Shown here: positions 33,355 to 43,770 of the stretch, in pieces
Layout of the letters: each line of letters begins with the position of its first letter
How positions within the stretch are numbered: position 1 is the stretch's first letter
Origin: Gambelia wislizenii
Lineage: Eukaryota; Chordata; Lepidosauria; Squamata; Crotaphytidae
Length of the DNA: 64,000 nucleotides
Assembly: GCA_030847615.1 (NCBI GenBank)
Contig: JAUMIR010000002.1
Coordinates: 237,665,809 to 237,729,808, forward strand
Direction: 5' to 3'
Position numbers and translations under genes: made by a program
Notes under the pieces: model-generated
What the model saw: only the letters and a program-made list of their open reading frames with translations
Told to the model about the DNA's origin: nothing
Databases searched by the model: none

Positions 33355-33605
33355 AGAATGTATCTGAAAAAAGAGGCAAGATCTATAATGTCCCCACCAC
33401 CTCCATCCCCACTCTAAAATGCTTCTGAGCCCTGCATTGTCAGGATTTCGCAAAAGATGGGAAATAACCTCACTGGAATAAATGAAACCAGAGGCTGAGG
33501 GGAAATCCTGCATTAGTTTAGAGATGAGATGCCGCAAGGGGGAGGTAGCAAGGGGAGTGATGCTGTAGAGGTGAGGAGAGTAAAGCCGTGTGATAGGGGT
33601 GATAG

Positions 33606-34048
33606 GGGCCTTGTCTACACTGGCCAAATACCCCAGCTTGCCCCTGTTCTACAGCTCTGTAATCCAAATGACAAAGGACATTTACCCCGATCTGCCTGTG
33701 GGCAGTCCAAACAATCCCTGGGGCAGATACAGGGCTGGAAGGGGGACAAGCCGGGGATAAGGCCTTTTACCATGTTTTAAGAAAATATCTGGTTTAATCC
33801 ATTTTCACTGGATCAGGCCCTGCATGTCTGTGGGAGCTGTCCCAGGATGCCATTTAGTCTGCTGGCTATTTATTGTATTTATTGTTTTAAATGTGATTTT
33901 AGATCAGTTGCTTTTTAATTGATAATTGTTTAATATCTTTTTATGGGGGAGGGTGGGGGGGTGGTGTTTAGGGATTTTTATCTGTATTGTATTTTAATTG
34001 TTGTAAGCCGCCCCAATTGTTTTAACAGAGGGACGGGGTATAAATAAA

Positions 34049-34084
<36 letters not shown>

Positions 34085-34377
34085 CATCATCCCAGACTGC
34101 CACTGCCAGCTCCCTGGATCTCCTGGAAGCAAGGCAGGGGTCCTGCAGCATGTGACCAAGGCTGGTCACATGCAGGGGGCCTCGGTCACATGTTGTGGGA
34201 CCTCTGCATGGCTTCCGCGTTACTGAGAAAATGATGGTGGTGGTTTCAGCGATGGGCTGGCATCCTGTTTGGATGCCAGCCCGTTTTCTGCAGGTAATGG
34301 GGTGGAAACAGGCCAGTTCTGGAGGCAGGATACACCGGTAGGGAGCTGGTGTACCTTGCTTGGTGTAGATGAGCCCT
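33606..34377. mobile_element. TIR element 'gccttgtctacactgg', holding an L2 tail
   Basis: Left end 'gccttgtctacactggcca', right end 'cttggtgtagatgagccc'. The same ends are seen at 44684-45286 and 56964-57496. The inner part is split by an L2 3' end. Confidence 0.6.
33852..34089 (+). mobile_element. L2-type LINE 3' end with (ATT)n tail
   Basis: 'gtaagccgccccaattgttt' then 'ggggtataaataaat' and about 13 ATT units match the tail of the LINE at 58565-60372. Nearly equal 12-bp flanks 'cccaggatgcca' and 'cccagactgcca' may be a target duplication. Confidence 0.75.
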
Positions 34378-34489
34378 AGAAGAGACCATGGTTAAAATTG
34401 ATAACTGTGAGTTGGAGACACTCTTGGTAGACAGAAATCTCAGGTCAGATGTGGATTCATTAAGTGGCTTTGATATAGATATAGATACA

Positions 34490-34532
34490 CACATACACAC
34501 ACACACACACACATATATATACATATACATAT
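34490..34532. repeat. (CA)n(TA)n microsatellite
   Basis: CA run followed by 'atatatatacatatac'. Confidence 0.9.
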
Positions 34533-34600
34533 GGTGGGCAAAGGTCTCATCCAGACTGGCCAAATGTGCCAGGATGCAGTTGCTTTCATTGCTGTAGCTA

Positions 34601-34826
34601 CAGTTGTCCCTCTGTATCCACGGATTTGGTATCCACGACTTTCTTCACGGCTTGGAAATGTTCTTTAAAAAATACTAATCCAAAAAGCAAACCTTGATTT
34701 TGCCATCTTATATCAGGGACACCGTTTTGCTATGCCATTGCATATAATGGGACTTGAGTATTCGTGGATTTTGGTATCCACGGGGGATCCTGGAACCAAA
34801 CCCCAGCAAATATGAAGAGACAATTG
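34601..34826 (-). mobile_element. Tigger-like element, 'cagttgtccctcc' family
   Basis: Starts 'cagttgtccctctgtatcc' and ends 'tgaagagacaattg'. Orientation is minus: 'caaaccttgattttgccatc' is the reverse of the family core. Confidence 0.82.
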
Positions 34827-35084
34827 AATTTGGATCTCAGGAACAAATCAATAACTACAGCAATGAAAACTACCAAATTTCTCTTCTCCCGGTTACATTT
34901 CCCAGTTACTCTTATTCATTGGCTTTTATTCCTGAGCTGAATGAACATGTAAAAAATGCTTTTCCTTCAAGTAATCAGAGTAGTCCAGCAATATGTGTGT
35001 GTGTGTGAGAGAGAGAGAGACAATGTCTTAGGGGCACCCTTGCTCCTCTTGCTCTTCTCTGGCATGGCTTATGAGGTTTAGCCA

Positions 35085-35225
35085 GGATGCTCACTTGTGC
35101 TCGTTCTTAGGCTACCTTCTCCCAAGTCCTCACCAACCACACCTGCGAAAGTGGTGGGACCAAGAGAAAGCCTTCCGCTACAGATCTTAAGGCTCACACT
35201 GCGTTACGGCATAGGTCTTTCACAG
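35085..35225. mobile_element. LINE fragment related to 24487-24990
   Basis: 'gtggtgggaccaagagaaag' and 'cagatcttaaggctcacac' look like the inner part of the same LINE 3' region. Confidence 0.4.
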
Positions 35226-35549
35226 TTGATGATAATCAGGGTTGTAGCAAGCAAGTTGAGGGGGGGAGTCAGCATGGTGTAGTCATTTGAGTGTCGAACT
35301 AACACACAAGGACCAGGGTTTGAATCCCTGCTCAGCCATGGAAGCCCACAGAGTGACCTTAGGAAAGTCACCCCCTCTCCAGCCTCAGAGGAAGGCAATG
35401 GCAAACCAAGAGTTAGAATCATAATCATATCACACTACACTGTTACAGTGCTATTATTCCACTTTAACTGCTCTGGCTGCCTCCTGTGGAATCCTGGGAT
35501 TTGCAGTTCAGGGAGTCGCATTTAGAATTCTCAGCCAATGAATTCTTAG

Positions 35550-35744
35550 CAGGGACGGTTTAAGGAATTTGGGGGGGCCCATATGTTTGTCTCAGGTCAA
35601 TGTAACCTAACCTAACCTATTCACAGTACAGGATATTCATATTATTACTACTAGTTTTTGCAGGAGGAGGGTTACGACAGGGTCCCCCACAATACCAGGG
35701 TTCCCTGCAGCTGCAGGTCCTGCAGGGCCCTTAAACTGGCCCTG
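35550..35744 (+). mobile_element. hAT-like MITE 'cagggacggttt'
   Basis: Left end 'cagggacggttt', right end 'aaactggccctg', with an 8-bp duplication 'attcttag'/'attcttaa' (35542-35549 and 35745-35752). A related piece in reverse orientation lies at 48562-48674. hAT is inferred from the CAGGG ends and 8-bp duplication. Confidence 0.82.
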
Positions 35745-35815
35745 ATTCTTAAGCCTCACTAAACTACAAAACCCAGGGTTCCACAGGAAGCAGCCATAGC
35801 AGTTAAAGTGGAATA

Positions 35816-36056
35816 CAGTTGTCCCTTCACATTTGCTGGGGTTTGGTTCCAGGACCCCCCCCCCCCCCGTGTATATCCAAATCCGTAAATACGCAAGTCC
35901 CAGTATATGCAATGGCATAGCAAAATGGTGGCCCTATTTATATCAGATGGCAAAATCAAGGTTTGCTTTTTGGATTTTTTTTTTTTTAAGATTATTTTCA
36001 AGCCGTGAATACTTAAATCCGTGAATGTCAAATCTGTGAATGTGGAGGGACAACTG
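35816..36056 (+). mobile_element. Tigger-like element, 'cagttgtccctcc' family
   Basis: 'cagttgtcccttcacatttg' to 'gtggagggacaactg', TA on both sides, inserted in the right arm of the palindromic MITE. Confidence 0.88.
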
Positions 36057-36091
36057 TAATAGCACTATGACAGTGTAGTGTGATACAGATA

Positions 36092-36128
36092 AGAATCATA
36101 GAGTTGGAAGAGACTACAAGGGCCATCT
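36092..36128 (-). mobile_element. CR1 3'-end fragment
   Basis: 'aatcatagagttggaagag' followed by 'actacaagggccatct'. Only about 37 bp remain, next to the SINE tail. Confidence 0.6.
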
Positions 36129-36200
36129 AGTTGCCAAGAAAACCCCTAGAAAAGGGTTGCCATAAGCCAAAATTGACTTGAAAGTATGTAACAGCAAAGC

Positions 36201-36444
36201 AGGCAAGTAAGATAAGTTTAACCTTTTCCTCCCCTCTTGGTCCTGATGAAAATTGCTCTCCCCTGAAGCTATTTAAATTGGGAGGAAATCCTCAGTTACT
36301 GCCAAATAGCCTCAGAGGAGCCATTTTCATTAGGAGCCTAGTTGGAGCGGGTGGGGGAATGACCATTAAATGCAAAGGCACACTTTGCTTAGTTTTGCCC
36401 TTAGCGTAGAAAGGAGAGGGAGAGAGAGAGAAACAGACTAAATG
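36201..36444. other. No recognisable feature
   Basis: Contains a short purine run near 36415-36435. Confidence 0.35.
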
Positions 36445-36645
36445 TGATTCAGACAGGCCCTGACTCAGTGGCAGAGCATATGCTTGTGGCATGCAGAAGC
36501 TCTCAGGGTCTACCCCTGGCATCTCCAGGTAGGGCTGGGAAACACTCTTAGAGAGCCATGCTGCTACTCAAAATTTGCAGTCCTGGACAAGATAGGCAGC
36601 CAAGTGTCTGATATATAAGGCAGGTCCCTCTGCTTGATTCTTTAT
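36445..36645 (+). mobile_element. tRNA-derived SINE (box A 'ctcagtggcagagc')
   Basis: 'ctgactcagtggcagagcat' gives box A and 'cagggtctacccctggc' the region of box B; 'ctccaggtagggctgggaaa' and 'gataggcagccaagtg' follow. Same family as the split copy at 2613-3190. Confidence 0.8.
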
Positions 36646-37316
36646 AGATAGTTTCCCTTACCCACCACGGATCTTGCAGAGTGGCAGGGCCAAGCCCCCT
36701 CCCCATAGTCCCTTTGTACTGCTGCATTTATTTATGGTTGTCATACATGCAATCAAACATTTTATACCCTTTGTACCAGGAGCTGCCTTACCCACGCTCC
36801 ATCATCCAGGGCATGCTCATACTGTACACATTGGGACAGCAAATGCGTCTGAAGGGTTCGGCTAATAGGAGAGCTGATGTCAGAGGGAGAGCGAAGCCTG
36901 CAATTAAAAGCCGCATGCTGACAGGCAGAGACTCCAGCGCGTGCCCCATTCCAGTGTGTTCATCCTACAGTTAGCCACGTTCTTTTGCAGATACCATTTC
37001 CTTGGCAGTGTTCCATGGCTTCTGACAATGGGCTGCTTCTGCAAATTCCTGTCCTTGACAGCCAAGTCTCTTCCCCAGGGAAAGGCTCCATGCAGGAATT
37101 GGGATTGGGGTGTGTGCAAAATCCACTTTCCTGAGTAACTCTTTGCTTTCACCAAATTTCTAGCTTTTCAAGCTGCAAAATTGAGATGGAAAGCATGTGT
37201 TTGAGTAGTTGTAATTAAATCACAGAAGCTGTACAGAGCTTAGCAGACTTTGCAGCTAGCAGAGGGTTTCATTACACCTTCCCATGAAGCTGAACCTGTT
37301 GTATAACCAACATGCT
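36646..37316. other. Apparently single-copy sequence
   Basis: No repeat motif recognised. Balanced composition with TAAT-like motifs; might be conserved non-coding sequence, but that cannot be judged from one genome. Confidence 0.3.
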
Positions 37317-37543
37317 AAGGCTGCTGCCACACTGCAGAAGTAATGCAGTTTGACACGGCTTTAACTGTTATGGCTCCATCCTATGGGATCCTGGGATTTG
37401 TAGTTTGTTGTGGCACCAAGGCTCTCTGACAAGGCTCTTGCTAAATATCTCACAAAACTACAAATCTCAGAATCCCATAGCATTGAGCCATGGCAGTTAA
37501 AGCAGTGTCAAAATGCATTGTTTCTGCAGTGTGGCAGCAGCCT
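37317..37543. mobile_element. Palindromic MITE with perfect terminal repeats
   Basis: Left 'aggctgctgccacactgcag' and right 'ctgcagtgtggcagcagcct' are exact reverse complements over at least 20 bases. Arms contain 'gggatcctgggatttgtag' and 'ctacaaatctcagaatccc'. This copy must be fairly young or well preserved. Confidence 0.88.
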
Positions 37544-37628
37544 GATTCTGCAAAGAGGGAACCTGTATGAGAGAGAAAACATTAGCTTTTTTTCCCCCCA
37601 ATGAGAGGGCCAGCCCTGGTTAAATACA

Positions 37629-37998
37629 TATTCTCCAATATTTCACAGATTAAAACTGGGATACATGTGGCCAAGCAACATCAGAGTGTGGTTGAGTTGG
37701 CAGAAGTTATTAATGAGGGAGAAAGTGCAAGCTAGAGCAGGCTGCTGCAGTTTGCTTTTCTTTGACCCTGCTGGGAAGGGTAGGATTCCCCCCTCCCCTC
37801 CCCCCTCTGATTTAATTGAGTACAAACTAATTTTACACTGTGAATTTAGTTTGCAGCAATGGAAGTAAACTGAGGACAAAGGGAGAAAGTGAGAGAAGGA
37901 AAGAGAAACTGGGATATTTTAAAAGCAGCTGAAAAAGTGGAATGACAGGATTAATTGGATATAGCAATTGTCCTTGCTATATCAGGACAGTTGAAGGT
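37629..37998 (+). mobile_element. TIR element 'taccctccaac', copy 3
   Basis: 'caacatcagagtgtggttga', 'cagtttgcttttctttgac', 'aactgaggacaaagggag' and the right end 'gacagttgaaggtta'. It is more divergent at the left end. Confidence 0.7.
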
Positions 37999-38149
37999 TA
38001 TGTTAGATGCACTGCATTTCTCCTTAGAGTCCTTATTTCTAAATTTGCTTAGCGTATGTAAAATTTATGCAAATCTTTATGTTCTTTTACCCTCTTTTTA
38101 AACAACACAGTTCCTCTGGTGGGACAGGGCACGTGGCTCTCCTCCATAT

Positions 38150-38300
38150 ATCCAACTCATCCATTTTATTCACACAACAACCTTGTGAAGGAAATTACAC
38201 TAAGAGCATCACTGGCTGCTCAGTGAACTTAATGGCTGAGCAAGAATTCAAACCCAGACCAGTTCTGTTCTAATCTGACACTTTAACCATGACATTTGCG
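38150..38300 (-). mobile_element. SINE/MIR-like fragment
   Basis: 'cacacaacaaccttgtgaag' and 'ctgagcaagaattcaaaccc' are typical of a tRNA-derived SINE read in reverse, without the gttgccataa tail. Confidence 0.5.
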
Positions 38301-38484
38301 TGAGCAACTGCAGCAGATCCAGGGGAAAAATTTCAGACCTGGGTCCCTCTAGAAGCCAGGTAGACTGCCAAAAATGTTCAAACAAAACCCTGGAAGTAGT
38401 CAGAAATCTACTTGGTTTGTGGGAAGATTTTTTTTAAAAATGATTGTTTTAAAATGTTAAACAGTATACAGTATTAAATGACCT

Positions 38485-38632
38485 TTGTTGTTACATGCCT
38501 TCAAATTGACTCTAAGTTATGGCAACCATCTAATGGGGTTTTTCTGGCAAGAGTTCTTCAAAGGAGGTTTGGCATTGCCTTCCTCTGAAGCTGAAAGAGG
38601 CTTCCATGGCCAAATGGGATTTCGAACCCTGC
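38485..38632 (-). mobile_element. tRNA-derived SINE tail and body
   Basis: Reverse of the family: 'gttatggcaaccatctaatg', 'ttgccttcctctgaagctg'. The head is missing; 'tttcgaaccctgc' is the B box. Confidence 0.8.
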
Positions 38633-38689
38633 CATCCCCAAAATTTCACAGGAGGCAGCAATAGCAGTTAAAGTGAAATAACAGCAACA

Positions 38690-38908
38690 ACTTTATCACA
38701 CTACAGTTATAGTGCTATGATTCCACTTTAATTGCTCTGGCTTCCTGCTGTGGAATTCTGAGGTTTGTAGTTTGGGGAGGCCTAAGAGCTCTCTGGCTGA
38801 GAATTTTTAAATTACCCTCCCTAAACTGCAAATCCCAGGATTCCATAGGAAGAAGCCATAGCAGTTAAAGTGGAATAATAGCACTATAAGTGTGTAGTGT
38901 GATAAAGT
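38690..38908. mobile_element. Palindromic MITE 'actttatcacactac'
   Basis: Ends 'actttatcacactacagtt' and 'gtgtagtgtgataaagt'. Arms 'gattccactttaattgctc' and 'gcagttaaagtggaataa'. Same family as 35429-36084. Confidence 0.82.
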
Positions 38909-38939
38909 CTCTAGTCCACACTCAAATCACTGCATCATA

Positions 38940-39600
38940 CTGGGGCCCTGTCTACACAACAGGAGGAAAAATCCATGGGGTGGGGTAAAAAATTCAAAAA
39001 GGCAGCTGTTCGAATGTGTATGATCTGCCTACATGGTTTTTTTACCTCCCCTAAACTCCATATGAACCCCCCCCCTTGCCCAGCTGGCTGGAGCGACTGA
39101 TCCAAGTGGTGGTTTTAAATCTCCCACAGCTTTTTTAAAAAAAAATTTAAAAAGGTGCCTACCATTCGAACAGCCAGGGTGACATATTCATATTTAAAAA
39201 TAAAAACAAAAAAAAGTATCATGGACTTACCGGACTCTCACCGAGCTGGGAATCCAACATGGTGGACGCAGCTCTTTCCCTCTTTCCTAGTCCCGCCCCC
39301 TCTACCCAGCCAGCCAATTAGATTGCACTCCTGTGTGTATCTGTGTGAACAGGAGTCTACAAATGACCACATGGATTAATCCCTGAAGCCACATGGATTA
39401 ATTCAGAAGCCACATGGATTAATCCCTGAGATCCGGATATTTTTCCGAATGCCAGAATGCCAAACTTTATGGGGGAATCCACGCCCTCCCTTCTGAATGA
39501 AATGGTTACATTTGAAAGTTCGTCTGTACAGATCATTGATCTATTGAACACCGTACAGATGTTTTTTTCATTGTGTTGACAGGACCTGGTTCTCTCTAAG
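38940..39600. mobile_element. TIR-family element ('ccaacatggtgg' core)
   Basis: 'actctcaccgagctgggaat', 'ccaacatggtggacgcagc' and 'cagccagccaattagattgc' are shared with 40432-41033, 43045-43450 and 54270-54780. Three near-identical 22-bp copies of 'ccacatggattaatccctg' occur at about 39365-39428. Confidence 0.5.
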
Positions 39601-40431
39601 GGCTTGTCTATACTGGCAGGAAACCCCCAAACCACCTCATAGATGCCACTGAGATTTTTGATCCACAGCAACCCTGTAAACACCGCATTCACTGCTGCAA
39701 GATTGGAGTAACCCGCCACACATTGATCACAGGTGAACTTATGTCAGTGTAAATGGGCAATCGTGCTACAATCGCGTGTCCTATACTTCAAAGTATTTTT
39801 GGCCACATGGCTGTGGCTACTTCAGGGGTTTTCTTTCTTCCTGTCATGCATGGAAATATATGTATGTACGCATTAATTATCAGGAGCCAATTGCCTTTTG
39901 TGTTCCACCCATCTGCATTCCCATTGGATGGTTTGTGCCACTGGACATGCACACTGCAATGTAAAAGTTAGCACATTACCAACCACCATTGCCCTAATTA
40001 GTCATTGTCACAAACAGTCACAGATTAGGGGATTGGGGATACTATGGAGTCCGCATTGGAGTTGTTCCTGCCTGTGATTGTCCTGCTGAAAACCATACTA
40101 GTAGCAGTAGCAGAACGTCACACAGAGTACTTGTGACACCATGCTTGTGCTTTGCAGTGGCTCACTGCACCAGATTTGGCTAATCCAGCAGTGGCCATTC
40201 CTCATGGACCCCAACAGGCTTGTAATTGGTGGGGCACAAAAGAAGCAGAGAATGGTGGAGCAATTTCATCTTCTCAGTGTGGTATTTCGACTTATTTAAT
40301 AGCTGGATTGAGGCTCCTGGATGATTCTTGGAGATACGTTTATCCTTTGCCCCTCTGCCCAACCCCCCCCCCAAAAGGACACTCTAGAGGGATTGTCATC
40401 TGGCTAGGGTCATCTTGTTTCAATGTGCATA
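39601..40431. mobile_element. TIR-like element, unclear right end
   Basis: Left end 'ggcttgtctatactggcagg' is the family seen at 44684 ('gtgtctacactgataggaaa'); 'agtaacccgccacacattg' is shared too. The right end is not obvious. Confidence 0.35.
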
Positions 40432-41033
40432 CAAGGGTCTTCTATATACAAGGGGGGGATACGAACCCAGCTGAAAAAGTAGGCATTCACAACAATGCAA
40501 CTTGTCTTTATGGTCAAAAGAGCCTCCCCTAAATGCTGCATGACCCCTTGCCAAGATGGTGGCCGTGAGTGATTTACTCACAATTTTAAATCTGCCGTCA
40601 CCCCCCAATTTTTTTTTAAAGTTTCCCATAGTGCACACAAGCAATATTCCATATTTTAAAAAAAAAAGGAAAAAAAGAGAGTATAAGATCGCCATTTTAT
40701 CAACTTACTGGACTCTCGCTTAGCTGAAAATTCAACATGGCAGGCACAAGCACTTTCCCTGTTTGCTAGCCCTGCCCCTATGCTCATCCAGCCAATTAGA
40801 TTATGCTGCCTGTTCATATCTGCATGAATGCAAGTGTTCAAACGATTGCACATTCACACATCATACAGAGCTTTTTTAAAAATTTGGGAGAAGCCCCAAA
40901 CGCTGTGTATACAGACTTTGCGATGGATTTGGCTGCCCCTCTTCTGAATGACACATATTTATGCAAATGTCCGTATGAACGGATGGCCTTCCGTTCACAT
41001 CCCATTCAGATTATTTTGACCGTATAGAAAAGC
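40432..41033. mobile_element. TIR-family element ('aggcttttctatacggtc' ends)
   Basis: Left end 'gggtcttctatatac', right end 'tgaccgtatagaaaagcct', core 'caacatggcaggcacaagc' and 'cagccaattagattatgc'. No transposase. Confidence 0.55.
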
Positions 41034-42097
41034 CTAAGATATTGTACTGTATCCTGTCCACCCATCCCTCTTTCTGCATTGGCTCTATTTTCTGATTCTT
41101 TACTGCTTGTACTGTATTAATTCCTTGTTAATTTTTATTTATACTTTGTTGTTATTCTCTTGCTGTGTTTTAATATTAGGCTGTTGGTATCCTTTCCGTT
41201 TTGTGGGAAAGAAAAGATGGGATGCAATCATTTAAAAAAAGAGAGAAAAAATGTCTGGAGAAACTAATACTGAGCCATAATTCTTCCCAACCATTTCTCT
41301 TCAAAAAATTTTTAATGCTGGTGCTGATGGTTTTTGAAGATATTTTCTCCCCCCCCCCGCCACATCTTTCTGTGTGAAAGACAGAAAGTTACTGAGATTG
41401 TTCTCAGTGTTATCCTCACCCTCAAAACACATATGAGGAGGGGTTTATGAGTGACTCTCTGATACAACCAGGAACTGCATTTTTGTGGCTCCAACCAAAA
41501 TTGCTGGAACCAAGTGGTGGCGCCCAATGGCGCTGCCTTGCCCACGGCCCAGTCTTCAGTGGTTACTGTCCCAGCATCAGGCATTTGTCTTCCTTCCTTT
41601 TCCTTCCTCTGACACTCCACGTTCCTTTCTAAGTAATGGAAATGACCTCCTCATCCCTATCAGGAGAGAAATGGTGACTCCATTCCCTTTGTCTATATGT
41701 GAAGGTTTGGCCTGCATCCTTCATTCTTATTAAAACAGTAGAGAAGATGCTCTGGGAAGCACCAGGGTCCCTGGCCCAAGGCCTTTTTTTTTTCCTGCCT
41801 GAGGCACAACAGCAAGTGTTGTCCTCTCCCTATCCCTAGTCAAAGTGCACAAAACACAGGGCCGGGTTATGTTGGCATCTAAGGCAGAAAAATCCCACTA
41901 GCAATTCCCGCTGTCCCTTGGAACAAAAATACAGCACACAAAAATAAATTAGTAAGAAATATTTTTGCTGTTTTTCCATGACACCAAAATATTAGCCCAC
42001 CTCCCTCCACTTAATGATAGAAATCATCTGAGGAAGCAGAAGGCAATAACAGAGACAATTGCAGGCACCTCCAGCTTTGCAAAAAAGTTCCCTAAAT
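41034..42097. other. No recognisable feature
   Basis: Simple T- and A-rich patches and a C-tract near 41351. Nothing recognised. Confidence 0.35.
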
Positions 42098-42438
42098 CAG
42101 GGTGGGGAATCTTTCTTTTCTGTTGAGGGCCACATTTTTGTAGGCAATCTGGAAGGGGTCAATTGTTGGTGGAGAGCTGGGCCAGAGAAAGGATTGGGTG
42201 GGGCCATCCTCTTTTGTCTCTCTTTTTCTCTAACACACTTTTTTCACTCTTTCCCTCTCTTCCTCCTGTGTGCCTGCTGGGGGAGGGACAGATGGCTTAT
42301 AACAGAAGTCTAAGTGGATTACTTGACTTTTGAAATTAGACCAGGGGCCACAGGTTGCCAGTCCTGGTTCGTAATAAAAAGCTTTTCTGTGCCTCTGTGG
42401 CTGGTGTGCATATCTTTGTTTTGGTGTTTTTACTTAGA

Positions 42439-42690
42439 CCAGGGGCGGGCAAAGGGCCATTTTTGTGGGGCCCGGGACCCCAAAGGGGCAAAAATATTTT
42501 GGCCCCAAATGACCCCAGAAATTCTCTAGGGGCCTTGGGGGCATTTTTGCTCAGGTTTTGGTCACCCTCCCCTGAGCCAATTTAATCCCAGGAGAGGCTG
42601 TTGTTTGAAACAGGAAGTGACTTCTGCTTCTTACCAGGCTGTTTGGGGACAAAAATAATTTTTAATTTTTCCCCAGCCCCCTACTTGCAC
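42439..42690. mobile_element. hAT-like MITE, 'caggggcgggcaa' ends
   Basis: Left 'caggggcgggcaaagg', right 'acttgcacaccctg' are imperfect inverted repeats; flanks 'acttagac' and 'gtttatac' may be an aged 8-bp duplication. Confidence 0.45.
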
Positions 42691-42693
42691 ACC

Positions 42694-43044
42694 CTGGTTT
42701 ATACCAACAAAGCTAAGAGTTCCTTTTATTGACTTTAACTGGAACACCGATATCCTGCACCCCAAGCAGGTGCAGAGCTGTAAAAGAAACAATCAGAAAA
42801 GACACACATCTGCCCGTGTGCATGCCCGTGTGCATGATCAAAAGGGTCAGGTTTAGGCTATGCAGCAAGAGAGCGGGTGAGACAGACTTATTAGATACAC
42901 GCAAGACATATATACTAGGTTAAAAGCAAGAAAACTCTGAAAAACACGTCTGCACATACTGATCTTTACTGACTGCAAAGCTAAGCTAAGTCATCCTGTC
43001 TATTGCTTTAAATCAGCCAAAGCCAGGCTAGCTTTATGGTCACA
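42694..43044. other. No recognisable feature
   Basis: Nothing recognised. Confidence 0.35.
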
Positions 43045-43450
43045 TAGGGCTTTTCTATATGGTCAAAATAATCCTGATGGGATGCGAATGGAAGGTGATC
43101 TAAGGCGAAAATCCAACATGGTGGCAGCAGGCGCTTGCCTTGTTAGAAAACCCTGCCCCTGCTCTCACCTGGCCAATCTGCTTTGTGCTTCCCTTTGAAT
43201 CACTTGTCATTTGTTTGTCCAAATGAGCAGGAATGCATACCCCCTTCACAGTTTTTTAAAAAGCAAGAGAAAAGCTGTGAAGGCTTTTCCTGTGTTGTTT
43301 TGGGGCCCCCTCCTTCCAAATAGTTTGGATTGGTATATGATCCCATTTAGACAGGTAGGATTCCCAGAAAATTCTATGAGGGTTTTTTTTTGTTTTGCCT
43401 GTTTAGGCAGGCCCATGATTCTTGAAACTAGCAAATTGTGAATTCCGTGT
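43045..43450. mobile_element. TIR-family element ('gggcttttctatatggtc' end)
   Basis: Left end 'gggcttttctatatggtca', core 'ccaacatggtggcagcagg' and 'gcctgtttaggcaggccc'-type inner pieces; same family as 40432-41033 and 54270. Confidence 0.5.
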
Positions 43451-43590
43451 GGAACAATCTGGATTTGGGCCAATATTACAAACCTTCTTGCTCATTCTAT
43501 TTGTTTGTCGTTTAAAAAACGCAACCTTCTAACTTCTCTCCCTCAACGCTTCAAAAACTGCCCCAGTTTTCTGTGGGATTCTGAGGATGG

Positions 43591-43770
43591 TTGTTGTTGT
43601 GCTGTGTACCTTCAAGTCATTTCCGACTTAGAGTAACCCTGGGTTTTCTGAGGCTGAGAGTATGTGGCTTGCCGAAAGTCACCCAGTAGGTTTTCATGGC
43701 CAAGCAGGAATTTGGACCCTCATCTCCAGAGTTGTAGTCCAATCCTCAAACCACTACGCCATGCTGGCTT
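43591..43770 (-). mobile_element. tRNA-derived SINE
   Basis: Reverse copy: 'ttcaagtcatttccgactta', 'ggttttcatggccaagcagg', ending 'actacgccatgctggctt' (the head). Confidence 0.85.

Larger units (their letters stand above)
35429..36084. mobile_element. Palindromic MITE 'atcacactacac' with two insertions
   Basis: Ends 'atcacactacactgttac' and 'gacagtgtagtgtgat' are inverted. The arms keep 'ccactttaactgctctggct' and 'agccatagcagttaaagtgg'. They are interrupted at 35550-35744 and 35816-36056. Confidence 0.82.
35266..36200 (+). mobile_element. tRNA-derived SINE split by later insertions
   Basis: The head and body lie at 35266-35411 ('gtcagcatggtgtagtcatt', 'cagcctcagaggaaggcaat') and the tail at 36129-36200 ('ttgccaagaaaacccctag', 'gggttgccataagcc'). 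The 717 bp between them are a palindromic MITE with two further insertions plus a CR1 tail piece. Confidence 0.72.
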
